A stretch of 64,000 nt of DNA from Streptomyces asiaticus (lineage in GTDB: Bacteria; Actinomycetota; Actinomycetes; Streptomycetales; Streptomycetaceae). The DNA lies in the NCBI RefSeq assembly GCF_018138715.1, contig NZ_JAGSHX010000001.1, forward strand, positions 682,001-746,000, in the 5' to 3' direction. This document shows, piece by piece, positions 25,271 through 34,756 of this stretch. Each line of letters starts with the position of its first letter. Positions within the stretch are counted from its first letter, which is position 1. Position numbers and translations under genes: made by a program. A model generated the notes under the pieces. That model ran no database searches and was not told the DNA's origin. It saw only the letters and a program-made list of their open reading frames with translations.

Positions 25271-25607
25271 ATGGCCAGGACGGTGTCCCATCCGCTGTGC
25301 GCGCGCATCTACCCGCGGATCAACGCCTTCGCCGAAGCGCATGGCTCCCTCGAACACCGCGCGGAACTTCTCGCCGACGCGCGAGGCGAAGTGGTGGAGA
25401 TCGGTGCGGGGACGAGCGCGAATTCCGGCGTATCCGACGGCGGTCGAGCAGGTCACCGCGGTGGAATCGGAGCCCAGGCTGCGCGCCTTGGCGGAGAAGG
25501 CCGCCGCAGACGCCACCGCGCCGGTGAAGGTCCTCCCCGGCCGCGCCGAGAACTCCCCGTGGAGGACGCCAGCGCGGACGTGGCGGGTGATGTCGCTCGT
25601 CCGGTAA
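25271..25607 (+). pseudogene. Class I methyltransferase remnant
   Basis: Starts plausibly with MARTVSHPLCARIYPRINAF and reaches the SAM-binding VEIGAGTSA, then shifts frame and continues as AVEQVTAVESEPRLRALAEK and APVKVLPGRAEN before stopping. Frameshifts and lost 3' half make it non-functional. Confidence 0.7.
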
Positions 25608-25664
25608 CCGTTCGGAAAGTCAGTCCTGGGTATGAGACCGAGCTCGGCGCAGAGCGTGCGGCCT

Positions 25665-25698
25665 CGGGCCGCTCACCGCCGAAGCGGTGAGCGGCCCG
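25665..25698 (-). terminator. serA terminator
   Basis: Perfect 15-base arms at 25665-25679 and 25684-25698 around the loop CGAA, 24 bases past the serA stop. A textbook intrinsic hairpin for a high-GC genome, though it lacks a T-run. Confidence 0.8.
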
Positions 25699-25721
25699 GG
25701 TCCTGCGATCTTGATATGGGG

Positions 25722-27323
25722 TCAGCCGAGGGTGACCGAGCGGGCGAAGGTGGCGTCGGTCTCCTGGGCGATTTCGTTGAGTACGTCGGCGGGGACGTTG
25801 CTGTCGACGTTCAGGACGGCGAGCGTCTCACCGCCCGGCACGGACCGGGAGACCTGCATGCCGGCGATGTTCAGGCCCGACTCGCCGAGTACGTGGCCGA
25901 CGGTGCCGACGATGCCGGGCCGGTCCTTGTACCGCAGGAAGATCATGTGGTCGCTGACCGCGAGGTCGATGGTGTGCTGACCCACGGACACGATCTTCTG
26001 GATGTTCCTGGGGCCGGCCAGCGTGCCGGAGATCGCGACCTGCTCACCGCTGTTCAGGGTGCCGCGGACGGTCACCACATGGTGGTGGTCGGGGGATGTC
26101 GAGCTGGTGGTGTGGCGCACATCGACCCTGCGTTCCTGTGCGAGCAGTGGTGCGTTGACGTAGGAAACCGCCTGGTCGACGACGTTCTCGAAGACGCCCT
26201 TGAGTGCGGAGAGTTCCAGCACCTTGACGTTGTGCCGGGTGATGTCGCCGTGGACCTCGACATCGAGCCGGACCGCGACCTCGCCGGCCAGGGCGGTGAA
26301 GATCCGGCCGAGGTTCGCGGCGAGCGGCACGCAGGGGCGGACGTCCTCGGCGATGACGCCGCCCTCGACGTTGACCGCGTCCGGGACCAGCTCTCCCGCG
26401 AGCGCCAGCCGCACCGACTCGGCGACGGCGATGCCCGCCTTCTCCTGGGCCTCATCGGTCGAGGCGCCCAGATGTGGGGTGGCCACGACGTTGCCGAACT
26501 CGAAGAGCGGGGAGTCGGTACACGGCTCCTGGGCGAAGACGTCCAGTCCCGCGGCGGCGACGCGGCCTTCCTTGAGCGCGCTGGCCAGTGCCTGCTCGTC
26601 GACGATCCCGCCGCGCGCCGCATTGACGATCCGGACCTCGGGCTTGACCTTGTGCAGTGCCTCGTCGCCGATCAGGCCGACGGTCTCGGGCGTCTTCGGA
26701 AGATGGACCGTGATGAAGTCGGAGACCTCCAGCAGCTCGTCGAGCGTGAGGAGCTTGACGCCCAGCTGCGCGGCGCGCGCGGGCTGAACGTACGGGTCGT
26801 AGGCGACGACCTTCATGTCGAAGGCGGACATCCGCTGGGCGACCAGCACGCCGATGCGGCCGAGGCCGACCACACCGAGGGTCTTCTGGCTCAGCTCGAC
26901 GCCGGTGTACTTGCTGCGCTTCCACTCGCCGTTCTTCAGTGCCGTATTGGCCTGCGGAATGTTCCGCGCGGTGGCGAGGAGCAGGCCGCAGGCGAGCTCG
27001 GCGGCGGTGACGATATTGGACGTGGGAGCGTTGACGACCATGACGCCGGCCTTGGTGGCGGCGGAGACGTCGACGTTGTCGAGGCCGACCCCGGCGCGGG
27101 CGACGACCTTCAGCTTCTTGGCGGCGGCGATGGCCTCCGCGTCGACCTTGGTCGCGCTTCGCACCAGGATCGCGTCGACACCCGCGATCGCGGGGAGGAG
27201 TTCGGCTCGATCGGCGCCATCGCAGAGCCGGATCTCGAAGTCCGGGCCCAGGGCGCCGATAGTGGCGGGCGACAGCTTTTCAGCCAGGAGTACGACAGGT
27301 TTCGAGCTCACGGTGGATTTCAA
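25722..27323 (-). CDS. serA: D-3-phosphoglycerate dehydrogenase
   Basis: First enzyme of serine synthesis: oxidises 3-phosphoglycerate to 3-phosphohydroxypyruvate with NAD. The 533 residues are the long actinobacterial form. The NAD fold has GVVGLGRIGVLVAQR, catalytic Arg/Glu/His segments are in VNAARGGIVDEQALA and VVATPHLGASTDEAQ, and an intervening ASB domain precedes the C-terminal ACT domain (RYKDRPGIVGTVGHVLGE). Nothing looks damaged. It is 117 bases behind an MFS gene and a cysteine-synthase-like gene on the same strand, so it may be a pathway-specific copy rather than the housekeeping one. Confidence 0.95.
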   Translation of the reverse strand: MKSTVSSKPVVLLAEKLSPATIGALGPDFEIRLCDGADRAELLPAIAGVDAILVRSATKVDAEAIAAAKKLKVVARAGVGLDNVDVSAATKAGVMVVNAPTSNIVTAAELACGLLLATARNIPQANTALKNGEWKRSKYTGVELSQKTLGVVGLGRIGVLVAQRMSAFDMKVVAYDPYVQPARAAQLGVKLLTLDELLEVSDFITVHLPKTPETVGLIGDEALHKVKPEVRIVNAARGGIVDEQALASALKEGRVAAAGLDVFAQEPCTDSPLFEFGNVVATPHLGASTDEAQEKAGIAVAESVRLALAGELVPDAVNVEGGVIAEDVRPCVPLAANLGRIFTALAGEVAVRLDVEVHGDITRHNVKVLELSALKGVFENVVDQAVSYVNAPLLAQERRVDVRHTTSSTSPDHHHVVTVRGTLNSGEQVAISGTLAGPRNIQKIVSVGQHTIDLAVSDHMIFLRYKDRPGIVGTVGHVLGESGLNIAGMQVSRSVPGGETLAVLNVDSNVPADVLNEIAQETDATFARSVTLG

Positions 27324-27440
27324 TCCCTACTGGTTCGTTGAGGAACGGCCGCCCCGGCGGCCGCATACGGTGGCAGTTCCGGCGCATGGCCGACAGGGAG
27401 GACGAAGGAAAGCTCGTCCCCCCTGCCGCAGGACCATGGG

Positions 27441-28769
27441 TCAGGCAGACACCGACTCGGGCTGTGTCTCGCGTACCGGCGGCGCGAGGCGGCCGGTGCG
27501 GTGCAGTCCGTACAGGGCTGCGGCACAGGCCAGGCCGAGTGCGCAGAACGCGATCCACGGGAGCGCGGAGACGCCGGCCGCGCGGGCGGCGTCCAGAGAG
27601 GCCCCGGTCAGCAGGTTCCCGAGCGTGATGCCGACGCCGCAGATGGTGTTGTAGAGCCCGTAGTGGGTGGCGACCAGGCGGTCACCGGAGAGCCGGACGA
27701 TGGTGTCCATCTCGAACGGGTAGGCGATCATCGTCCCCACCGCCAGGAGCAGAGCGGAGAGCGCGGGCGGCACGGCCGCGAGCAGCCACAGCCTCACTCC
27801 GCCCTCCGGCACGGGCACGGCCGTCGGTACCAGCAGGGGCACGAACGCCACGCCCATGGTGAGCAGGCCCCAGGCAAGGGCCCGGCCCGGCTCCATGCGG
27901 GCCTTGCACCACGCGGTCATCTTGGTCTGGAAGAGGATCGTGCTCAAGCCCGAGACAGCGAAGAGCATCGCCACCGCCGCTGTCCCGGACGTTCCATCGC
28001 CACCCAGACGCCGCACTTCCAGTGGCAGGGCGAGATAGACCTGGAACTGCATGACGTAGAAGCCGATCATGGCGATCGAGAACAGCAGGAACGGCCGGTT
28101 GGCCAGGATGGTGCGCCACTGGGACAGCACGCCGTCCTGTTGGCCGCTTCCCTTGGTGGCCGGCGCGTCATTTGCCCGGCGGGCGGGCAGACTGCGGAGC
28201 TGCACGATGCTCAGCAGCGCGAAGATCCCGGCCGACACCAGGCAGGCGACGCGGAAGTCGACACCGGTGAGCACCATGCCGACGAGTGGGCCGAGCAGGA
28301 TGCCGGCCTGGTAGAAGATGTTGAACAGCCCGAACGCTTCGACCCTGCGCTCCCCGGCGTCCGCCGCCAGATAGGCCCTCACCGCCGGGTTGAACAGGGC
28401 GCCCGCCAGTCCGGTCGCCGCGGATGCGGCGAGCAGCGCGGGCAGCGCGTCCACCAGTCCGAGGGTCGCGAAGCCGACGATGCGGAGCATCAGCCCGGCG
28501 ATGATCAGCGGCTTGTAGCCGAGCCGGTCGGCCAGGGTTCCGCCGACCAGGAACATCCCCTGCTGGCTGAAGTTGCGTATGCCGAGCACGAGTCCGACGG
28601 CCCAGCCGGCCAGCCCGACCGTGCCGGACAGGTGCGCGGCCAAGTACGGCATCAGCATGTAGAAGCCGAGGTTGATGGAGAACTGGTTCACCATCAGCAA
28701 CTGGACGCTGCGCGGGTAGGAGCGCATCTGCGCCCAGGTTCCCCCGGAACGTGACTGCCGGTCCATCAC
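27441..28769 (-). CDS. MFS transporter (12 spans)
   Basis: A 442-residue major facilitator. The loop 2-3 motif appears as [14 protein letters not shown] and there is a long central loop (near residues 200-220). It is most like drug or metabolite exporters of the DHA1 group. The ATG overlaps the stop of the PLP enzyme gene (ATGA, 28766-28769), so both are made together. It probably exports the product of the PLP enzyme or an analogue; the substrate is not deducible. Confidence 0.88.
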   Translation of the reverse strand: MMDRQSRSGGTWAQMRSYPRSVQLLMVNQFSINLGFYMLMPYLAAHLSGTVGLAGWAVGLVLGIRNFSQQGMFLVGGTLADRLGYKPLIIAGLMLRIVGFATLGLVDALPALLAASAATGLAGALFNPAVRAYLAADAGERRVEAFGLFNIFYQAGILLGPLVGMVLTGVDFRVACLVSAGIFALLSIVQLRSLPARRANDAPATKGSGQQDGVLSQWRTILANRPFLLFSIAMIGFYVMQFQVYLALPLEVRRLGGDGTSGTAAVAMLFAVSGLSTILFQTKMTAWCKARMEPGRALAWGLLTMGVAFVPLLVPTAVPVPEGGVRLWLLAAVPPALSALLLAVGTMIAYPFEMDTIVRLSGDRLVATHYGLYNTICGVGITLGNLLTGASLDAARAAGVSALPWIAFCALGLACAAALYGLHRTGRLAPPVRETQPESVSA

Positions 28770-29911
28770 CGGTCTCCCTCCTCCCGGGCGCCGAACTCAG
28801 CCAGCTCTGCGGCGTCGTGCTCCTGCGCCGGGTCGGACAGGGTGAGCGGGTCGACCACGGTGGTGCACCGGGTCCAGCGGCTGACTTCCTTCTCGTCCAG
28901 ACGGCCGATGGTTTCCGGTTCGACGGGCGGCGGGGAGTCGAGCAGACCGTGGGCGGCGCAGTAGTCGTCGTCGTAGACCGTGCCGAGATAGCGTTGCGGG
29001 CCGTCGGGGAAGATGGCCGCGATCTTCGTGTCCGCGGGCAGGGTACGGGCCAGCCAGCCCGCCACCAGGGCGACCGCGCCGACGCTCCAGCCGCCGGTGG
29101 CGTAGTGGGAGGCGGCGAGCCGGCGGCAGGTCCACACCGCATCGGCCGGTGTCACCCAGTGCACCTCGCTGAAATTGTCGTAGGCGACGTTGCGGGGGTA
29201 GATGCTTGAACCCAGGCCGCGCATCAGCCGGGTGCGGGCCGGCTGCCCGAAGATGGTCGACCCGATGGTGTCGACGCCGACGAGCTTCAGCTCCGGGTAC
29301 AGGGTCTGCAACACCCGGGAGACGCCGGCGGAGTGGCCGCCGGTACCCACGCTGCACACCAGCACGTCGATGTGGCCCAGTTCGGAGGCCAGCTCCAGCG
29401 CGAGTGGGGTGTAGGCGGTGGTGTTGTCGGGATTGTTGTACTGGTCGGGGCACCACGAGCCGGGGTGCTGCGCCATGAGCTGAGCCACTCGCTCGCGCCG
29501 TGCCTGTTGCCAGCCGCCGGTGGGGTGGGGCTCGGGGACGACGTCGACCTGGGCTCCGTAGGTGGTCAGCAGCTGGGTCATGGACCGCTCCAACCCTGGG
29601 TCGGTGACCAGGGTGACGGGGTGGCGGTAGACCATGCCGGCCAGAGCCAGTCCCAGGCCGAGGGTGCCACTGGTGGATTCGATGATCCTGGCGCCGGGGC
29701 GCAGATCACCACGGGCGCGGGCCCGCTCGACCATGTACAGGCCGGGCCGGTCCTTGATCCCGCCGGGGTTGAAACCCTCCAGCTTCGCCCAGAACCCCCG
29801 GTCAGCGGGGGTGAGGGGATCGGAGATCCGGAGAACCGGGGTGTCGCCCACGAGCCCGGACAGGGCCGAGCGGGCGGGAAGTGTGATCTCGGTTGTGGTC
29901 TGCGGGTTCAT
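28766..29911 (-). CDS. PLP-dependent cysteine-synthase-family enzyme
   Basis: A fold-type II PLP enzyme of 381 residues. The Schiff-base Lys is K53 in [10 protein letters not shown], the substrate-binding loop is [13 protein letters not shown] (TSGNTG in CysK), and the phosphate cup is [12 protein letters not shown]. The changed loop (Thr-Leu for Asn-Thr) and a C-terminal extension of about 50 residues set it apart from CysK/CysM. Relatives make cysteine from O-acetyl- or O-phosphoserine, or 2,3-diaminopropionate precursors (SbnA type). With serA in the same cluster, O-phosphoserine is an attractive substrate; this is inference. Confidence 0.88.
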   Translation of the reverse strand: MNPQTTTEITLPARSALSGLVGDTPVLRISDPLTPADRGFWAKLEGFNPGGIKDRPGLYMVERARARGDLRPGARIIESTSGTLGLGLALAGMVYRHPVTLVTDPGLERSMTQLLTTYGAQVDVVPEPHPTGGWQQARRERVAQLMAQHPGSWCPDQYNNPDNTTAYTPLALELASELGHIDVLVCSVGTGGHSAGVSRVLQTLYPELKLVGVDTIGSTIFGQPARTRLMRGLGSSIYPRNVAYDNFSEVHWVTPADAVWTCRRLAASHYATGGWSVGAVALVAGWLARTLPADTKIAAIFPDGPQRYLGTVYDDDYCAAHGLLDSPPPVEPETIGRLDEKEVSRWTRCTTVVDPLTLSDPAQEHDAAELAEFGAREEGDR

Positions 29912-30036
29912 CTTCCGCTCTCATCGGTGGTGTGACGGGGTTTCGTCGGGCGCGCCGTCCGGTCCAGGAAGAGGCATCCGCCTCGATGACCTGGTGGCAG
30001 CACGCGCGGCCCGTGTCGATGGCCGCGAAGGCCCGT

Positions 30037-30489
30037 CTAGATCCGCCACCGGCAGACGACGGCGAGAGTTGCGCGTCCTGAACGCCGTATCCGGGGTCTG
30101 CTTTCTCCGTGTCGAGCGACCCACTGCCGACCGGTCACGGCGGCAGTCACTCCCGCCGCCGCTCCGGCGAAGACGGCCGGGGCCGCGGTGTCCGTGAACA
30201 ACTGCCGGGCCTGCGGAGGGGCTTGGCTGACCACGTACGGCGCGCAATGCGCACCGGAGTGTGGATGCGGTCCGTGGGGGATCGCACGCTCGGTGTCTGC
30301 CGACGCGAGCGGGGGGAGATCGGCTGAGGCCGAGGGCCGGCCCTGCGTGTGGCTGTCGTCAGCGTGCGAGGCAGAACAGCCGAGCGCCCACAGCAGCAAG
30401 ACTCCGAGGACGAAGACCAGCAGCCGCAGCAGCCGAGCCCTGGTAGCCGGGAGGCTGATGTGAGCGTGACAAAGGGGGCGTAACGGCAC
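30037..30489 (-). CDS. Hypothetical small membrane protein
   Basis: A 150-residue protein from GTG 30489, supported by GGAGG four bases upstream. A single N-terminal helix (LLRLLVFVLGVLLLWALG) ends in CSASHADDSH, so it may be a signal sequence or lipoprotein-like anchor. A His/Pro-rich loop (PHGPHPHSGAHCAPY) and a weaker second hydrophobic stretch (AVFAGAAAGVTAAVTG) follow. The His/Cys loop hints at metal binding. No family recognised. The 125 bases between it and the PLP gene contain nothing identifiable. Confidence 0.55.
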   Translation of the reverse strand: MPLRPLCHAHISLPATRARLLRLLVFVLGVLLLWALGCSASHADDSHTQGRPSASADLPPLASADTERAIPHGPHPHSGAHCAPYVVSQAPPQARQLFTDTAAPAVFAGAAAGVTAAVTGRQWVARHGESRPRIRRSGRATLAVVCRWRI

Positions 30490-30713
30490 GGTTCCTCCGG
30501 GGAGCGGCCGCCGCTCCCACGGCGTGGGGTGAGCGGCGGATCGGGATCAGCAGGCATCCGAGCAGGCAGGCGCCGAGGAGCGGTCCGACCCACACGAGGA
30601 AGTGTGGCCACGGACGTCCAGGGAGCCGGGAACTGACCCCACGTGGCCGACCCGTCCCGCAGGGCGGGCTGTCATCTCTCAGGAGAGCGGCGGCCAGTCG
30701 GGGACGCCGGAAT

Positions 30714-31184
30714 CTAGACCTGCTGCACCACGGAGACTCTCGAACCCGTCAACGAAGGAACGGCCGACTTCGACCGGAAGGGGTCGGGCTTCCCCCATGC
30801 AAACGGGTGTGTCATTGGCACCCGGCCCCGTGTGGACAGACTTGGAGCGGCCAGATACAGGTCCTGCTGGGGCTGGCCGGAGACGCAGCCTTCAGCCGGG
30901 TGGGGCGAACCGTCGCCCTCGTGCTGGCCGTCGGCTGCCGCAGCGTCAGGCGACGCGCTCGCGACAGCGCCGCCTCCTCCGGCCCCGCTCGTGTGACCTT
31001 CCTGCATCACGGCGGACGCGTGTGCGGGCGCGGTTGCACCGACCATTGCGTGCCCCTGGGCGCTCTCCGCGCTCGCGCCGTGCGTGACCAGGACGCCGAG
31101 CACCAGCACGGCCAGCCACAGCAGACGCAATGGCCCCGCGGAGCGGGGCCGCAGCATGCCGGAGCGCAACCAAGCCGTAACCAT
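30714..31184 (-). CDS. DUF6153-like small membrane protein
   Basis: A 156-residue protein from ATG 31184. A hydrophobic helix (LRLLWLAVLVLGVLVTHG) precedes an Ala/His/Gly-rich periplasmic part with HAMVG, HASAVMQEGH and QHEGDGSPHPAEGC. The C-terminal Ser/Pro region carries no second clear span. It resembles the DUF6153 protein at 18845 in layout. Role unknown, perhaps extracytoplasmic metal binding. The 220 bases downstream to 30490 hold no supported gene. Confidence 0.6.
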   Translation of the reverse strand: MVTAWLRSGMLRPRSAGPLRLLWLAVLVLGVLVTHGASAESAQGHAMVGATAPAHASAVMQEGHTSGAGGGGAVASASPDAAAADGQHEGDGSPHPAEGCVSGQPQQDLYLAAPSLSTRGRVPMTHPFAWGKPDPFRSKSAVPSLTGSRVSVVQQV

Positions 31185-31553
31185 GCCGTGATCGTAACCA
31201 TTGCCCGGCGGCACGGCGCAAACTTCCCGCCGAAACACCGCGTTAACAGCTGTACACACATTTCACGCAATGGATCAGGCTGATGCTTCGGGTCTCGTGA
31301 AACGACAGGTCGCCCCGCCCTCGGCACCCATGCGCACGAGCCGCGACCATCTGGCCTCCGCCAGACGTGATCCGCCTCACGCCTCCGTCGACGGCCCTCG
31401 TGACCTCACTCGGCTCGTGGAGCGTCGCCGATGCCTCTGCGGCGATGCGGCCCGGCGGGCGTCTGCACTTCGGTGGCCACATCCATTCGGCAGGTGCCCG
31501 GTTCACCCGGAAGCAGCGCAGGTCAACGTCGTGTGGCCGCTGCTGACCGGCTG
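31185..31553. other. Stretch without a supported gene
   Basis: Open frames exist on both strands, but none shows a convincing start, ribosome site or family motif. A plus-strand frame near 31525-31650 reads like a piece of a real protein (NVVWPLLTGCYNLGWD) yet could not be identified. I regard it as relic DNA next to the ISL3 fragment. Confidence 0.4.
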
Positions 31554-31859
31554 CTACAACCTCGGCTGGGACACCGAACGAGCCCTCGAGGGGGCCGGTA
31601 AGGCGCGGCACTTCGACTTCATCGCCATGGGGCGCGCACGATGCTGGCACACGATCGCCTCCAGGGCCCACCGCAACCCGCGGCGCGACAGCTTCGCCCG
31701 CGGTTCCGCGGCCCGGCTGGTGTCTTGGCGCCACACATGTCCGCAGCCGGCGCACCGGTAGCGGCGGATCGACACGACCAGGACGGTCGGCTGCCAACCC
31801 AGGGGCTCATGCCTTCGGAAGCTCGTCCCGGTGACCAGCCGCTGACTAAGCATCGTCAT
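31554..31859 (-). pseudogene. ISL3-family transposase N-terminal fragment
   Basis: Reads TVLVVSIRRYRCAGCGHVWR followed by AKLSRRGLRWALEAIVCQH, the zinc-finger and helix region of ISL3 transposases. The catalytic DDE part is missing; the frame enters unrelated sequence after CQHRARPM. No inverted repeats were found. Confidence 0.7.
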
Positions 31860-31862
31860 CCA

Positions 31863-32213
31863 TCAGGATCTGACGGGTTGGCTCGCCAACGCCCCGGTCC
31901 GATCCATGTGGGCGTATCCCCATTCGCACAGCGGGCGCAGCGCTTCAGCCAGACTCGAGCCGAACGGTGTCAGGGAGTATTCGACGTGAGGGGGAAGCTC
32001 CTGGAAGTCCTTGCGGACGACAATGCAGTCTGCCTCAAGGTCTTTGAGCGCACCGATCAGCACTTTCTCGGTAATGCCGTCGACAAGGCGGCGCAGCTGG
32101 CCGAACCGCTGGGGACCGTGCACGGCGAGCTGCCACAGCACCAGAAACTTCCACCTGCCCCCGACGACGGACAGTGCGGCGTCCAATCCGCAGTAGAACC
32201 CACGCTCAGTCAT
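31863..32213 (-). CDS. HxlR-family transcriptional regulator
   Basis: A 116-residue winged-helix protein from ATG 32213. The family core is intact: LSVVGGRWKFLVLWQL, FGQLRRLVDGITEKVLIGAL-KDLEAD, and VEYSLTPFGSSLAEAL. HxlR proteins respond to aldehydes, quinones or other electrophiles. The proteins act as dimers on GTAC/TTAC-type dyads. Such a dyad lies 34-60 bases upstream of this gene and again upstream of the ene-reductase at 32685, so it very likely controls both. Confidence 0.9.
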   Translation of the reverse strand: MTERGFYCGLDAALSVVGGRWKFLVLWQLAVHGPQRFGQLRRLVDGITEKVLIGALKDLEADCIVVRKDFQELPPHVEYSLTPFGSSLAEALRPLCEWGYAHMDRTGALASQPVRS

Positions 32214-32246
32214 CTGGACATACCCTTCCGTCCGCCACCGCCTGGA

Positions 32247-32273
32247 GGCACTTACCCCAGAGTAGGTACTTGC
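32247..32273 (+). promoter_or_regulatory. HxlR operator, site A
   Basis: GGCACTTAC, six bases, GTAGGTACTTGC. The inner halves ACTTAC and GTAGGT form a dyad with one mismatch. All 21 non-spacer bases recur, in the opposite orientation, at 34046-34072. It sits in the expected promoter zone of the HxlR gene. Confidence 0.75.
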
Positions 32274-32472
32274 TGGCGGGAGGGGACTTGTTGCCGATCC
32301 ACTCATCGCATTCGACTCCGTACTTGGTGATGGCCACAAACCATCCCCACGCCGAGGAACTAGACAACCGCACGCTCGCGCGGCCGCCGCCGTAGCGCTC
32401 GCTCACCGCCCGCCGCGCGAAACGGCCCGTGCCTCGGTGACGGTGACGCACCGTCCGTTCATCTCCTGGCAA

Positions 32473-32541
32473 TCCAGCCTTCTCCAGGTCTTCCTTCGTG
32501 GTCTGGTAGCTCGGATTGCCCACGTGCAGCCGCTTCGACAT
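32473..32541 (-). pseudogene. RRM RNA-binding protein N-terminal scrap
   Basis: MSKRLHVGNPSYQTTKEDLE matches the first strand and helix of small RRM proteins (RNP2-type YVGNLSY). The following residues are unrelated, so the fold is cut after about 23 residues. Confidence 0.5.
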
Positions 32542-32684
32542 GTCCCGCTCTCCCTGCCTCATCCGACCTGCCTCATCCGAGGCGGCGCCAACGCGGCGCC
32601 AATCGGGGCAACCGTCTCAGTGCGGCGGAAAGTGGGCCATCGTGCCTGAGCTGAATCGGTGAGGGCGGACGCCGGGACCCGACG

Positions 32685-33812
32685 TCAGTGCAGGGTGGCG
32701 ACCTGGTCGGCGGCGAACGGGATCAGCGCCTCCGTGTCCCCGGTGAGGACCTTGCGAGCCCACTCCGGGTCGGCGATCAGGGCCCGGCCGATCGCGATCA
32801 GGTCGAACTCGTCCCGCTCCAGCCGGTCCAGCAGGTTTTCGATGCCCGCCACCCCGGTCCGGCTCCCGCTCTCGAACCCCGGCTTGAACGCCTTGTCCAG
32901 GCCGACGGAGCCGACGCTGATGGTGGGCTTGCCGGTGAGCTTCTTGGTCCAGCCCGCGAGATTCAGGTCCGAGTCCTCGAACTCCGGCACCCAGTACCGG
33001 CGGGTGGAGGAGTGGAAGGCGTCCACCCCGGCCTCCGCGAGCGGGGTGAGGACCGCCTCCAGCTCCTGCGGGGTGGTGGCCAGCCGCGCGTCGTAGTTGT
33101 TCAGCTTCCACTGCGAGGTGCGGAAGACGATCGGGAAGTCGGCGGAGACGGCCTTCCGGCAGGCGGCCACGATCTCGGCGGCGAACCGGGTACGGGCGAC
33201 CGGGTCACCGCCGTAGCCGTCGGTGCGGCGGTTGGTGCGCTCCCACAGGAACTGGTCGATCAGAAGGCCATGGGCGCCGTGCACTTCGACGCCGTCGAAG
33301 CCGGTGCGCTCGGCCGCGGCGGCGGCCTCGGCGAAGGCGGCGATCACCGCGTCCAGGTCGGCCTGGGTCATGGCCTTACCGGCCGGGGCGCCGTCCAGCC
33401 CGATACCCGACGGGCTGACCGTCGGGGCGTCGGGGACCGGGCCCGCGCCCTCGGGGCGCTGCACCCCGACGTGGCAGATCTGCGCCATGATCCGGCCGCC
33501 CGCGCGGTGCACCTCCGCCACCACGTTCTTCCAGCCCGCCAGGGCGTCCTCGCCGTGGAACAGCGGCGCCCGGATGCTGTCCCCCGCCGCGTCGTGACGG
33601 ATGTACGTTCCCTCGGTGACGATCAGCCCGACCCCGCCGGCCGCCCGGCGCGCGTAGTACCGCGCCACGTCGGCACCGGGGACGCCGCCCGGCGAGAAGT
33701 CGCGCGTCATCGGCGCCATGACGATCCGGTTCGGGACGGTGAGCCCGCGCAGGGTGAACGGGCGGGACAGGGTCTGAGCCGCGCGGTCGGCGGCAGCGCT
33801 GCTGGCAGGCAC
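32685..33812 (-). CDS. Old Yellow Enzyme-family ene-reductase
   Basis: FMN-dependent NAD(P)H:flavin oxidoreductase that reduces activated C=C bonds, about 375 residues. Motifs: PNRIVMAPMTRDFSPGG, the active-site region VHGAHGLLIDQFLWERTNRR with TDGYGGD, and the FMN phosphate site IAIGRALIADPEW. I prefer GTG 33812 because GAGGAG lies seven bases upstream. A longer form from ATG 33902 is open but lacks a ribosome site and adds only a disordered Ser/Thr-rich leader. Promoter region 33813-34072 carries operator site B, so electrophile-induced expression through HxlR is likely. Confidence 0.93.
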   Translation of the reverse strand: MPASSAAADRAAQTLSRPFTLRGLTVPNRIVMAPMTRDFSPGGVPGADVARYYARRAAGGVGLIVTEGTYIRHDAAGDSIRAPLFHGEDALAGWKNVVAEVHRAGGRIMAQICHVGVQRPEGAGPVPDAPTVSPSGIGLDGAPAGKAMTQADLDAVIAAFAEAAAAAERTGFDGVEVHGAHGLLIDQFLWERTNRRTDGYGGDPVARTRFAAEIVAACRKAVSADFPIVFRTSQWKLNNYDARLATTPQELEAVLTPLAEAGVDAFHSSTRRYWVPEFEDSDLNLAGWTKKLTGKPTISVGSVGLDKAFKPGFESGSRTGVAGIENLLDRLERDEFDLIAIGRALIADPEWARKVLTGDTEALIPFAADQVATLH

Positions 33813-34045
33813 GTGAATGCTCCTCGAAGTAGGACGACGTTCCGCGGAGGGCCGGCTCTCGGAGGCGGCGGCGATGTCGGTGGTGCTGGACGTGTCGGGC
33901 ATGATCGATGTGTCTTTCGTGCATTCGGTTGGTTTGGTCTGACTCCCCGACGCCGAGGCTCGTGCGCCCGAACCCGGGACGGGGCTTGACGGCTAGGCCG
34001 GTTGCCTACGCCAGAACCGAGGGAACATGCCGTTCCTTCCCACGG

Positions 34046-34072
34046 GCAAGTACCTACTTTTTTGTAAGTGCC
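34046..34072 (-). promoter_or_regulatory. HxlR operator, site B
   Basis: On the minus strand it reads GGCACTTAC, AAAAAA, GTAGGTACTTGC, identical to site A outside the spacer. It lies about 235 bases upstream of the preferred ene-reductase start, and 145 upstream of the alternative ATG. The rest of 33903-34045 has no ORF I can support. Confidence 0.75.
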
Positions 34073-34165
34073 CCAAGCTCGTACGGCGGGTTCGGAGGGG
34101 GCCGCGCGGGACCCGGCGCGATAGCCGGGCCTCCAACCTGCCCGCGGGCAGGCCGGGCAGCCGAA

Positions 34166-34194
34166 ACGGCCCGCCGGACAATCCGACGGGCCGT
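34166..34194 (-). terminator. Terminator of the radical SAM operon
   Basis: Thirteen-base arms (34166-34178 and 34182-34194) with one mismatch and a three-base loop, 127 bases past the stop of the VOC gene. It separates that operon from the HxlR/ene-reductase pair. No gene is seen in 34073-34320. Confidence 0.65.
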
Positions 34195-34320
34195 CACGAA
34201 AGGTCGAGGTCAACGGGCAGGCCAATGGAGCGAAATCAACGGTGTTGACGTGGATCCGCTCCGAGCAGCCGCGATGGGTTTCCGAACGACACACACGGAA
34301 ACCGTCTTGCGGCAGGTGAG

Positions 34321-34740
34321 TCAGGCCGTTGCGGCGTCGCGCTCGACGAGCTGAAACTGAATCCCCTCCGAGGTGTCGGGCCGGGAAAAGGCATTGAGGT
34401 TGCCGTCGATCGCCACGGGCTGAGGAGCGACGAATTCGACGCCGAGGCCACGAAGCGTCTGCATGATCTCGGTGATGCTGTCGTCGACCTCGACTGCGAT
34501 GTGCTCGATGCGAGCCTTGTCGCCGACGCGGTCGCCGAGACGGCGTCGACGGGCCTCGCTGGTGGTGGGTTCGATGAGCTCGATACGAGCCCCGTCACCC
34601 ACCCGGTAGAACGCGGCTTTTACCTTGCGGTCGGGCAGCTCGCGTTCGAACTCGAGGGTGAGACCGAGGCTTTCAAGGAATTTCTTCGCGCGAGGCAGGT
34701 CGTGGACCACGACACCGATATGGTCAATGCGCTTGAGCAT
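34321..34740 (-). CDS. VOC-superfamily (glyoxalase/epimerase-like) protein
   Basis: A 139-residue paired beta-alpha-beta-beta-beta protein. Candidate metal ligands are His in RIDHIGVVVHDL, Glu in RIELIEP, His in RIEHIAVEVDD and Glu in FQLVERD, the order seen in methylmalonyl-CoA epimerase and glyoxalase I. It starts 16 bases after the MFS stop, with GAAGGGA upstream, and is the last gene of the operon. It may isomerise or open a product of the radical SAM pathway, or detoxify an aldehyde; the reaction is unknown. Confidence 0.85.
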   Translation of the reverse strand: MLKRIDHIGVVVHDLPRAKKFLESLGLTLEFERELPDRKVKAAFYRVGDGARIELIEPTTSEARRRRLGDRVGDKARIEHIAVEVDDSITEIMQTLRGLGVEFVAPQPVAIDGNLNAFSRPDTSEGIQFQLVERDAATA

Positions 34741-34756
34741 GAGCGTATGGGTCCCT

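Noticed and set aside
26072..26925. Alternative minus-strand frames inside serA
   Set aside because: Ser/Arg/Pro-rich out-of-frame readings of serA.
30440..30600. Aquaporin-like stretch LVWVGPLLGACLLGCLL
   Set aside because: Too short, no start and no NPA motif.
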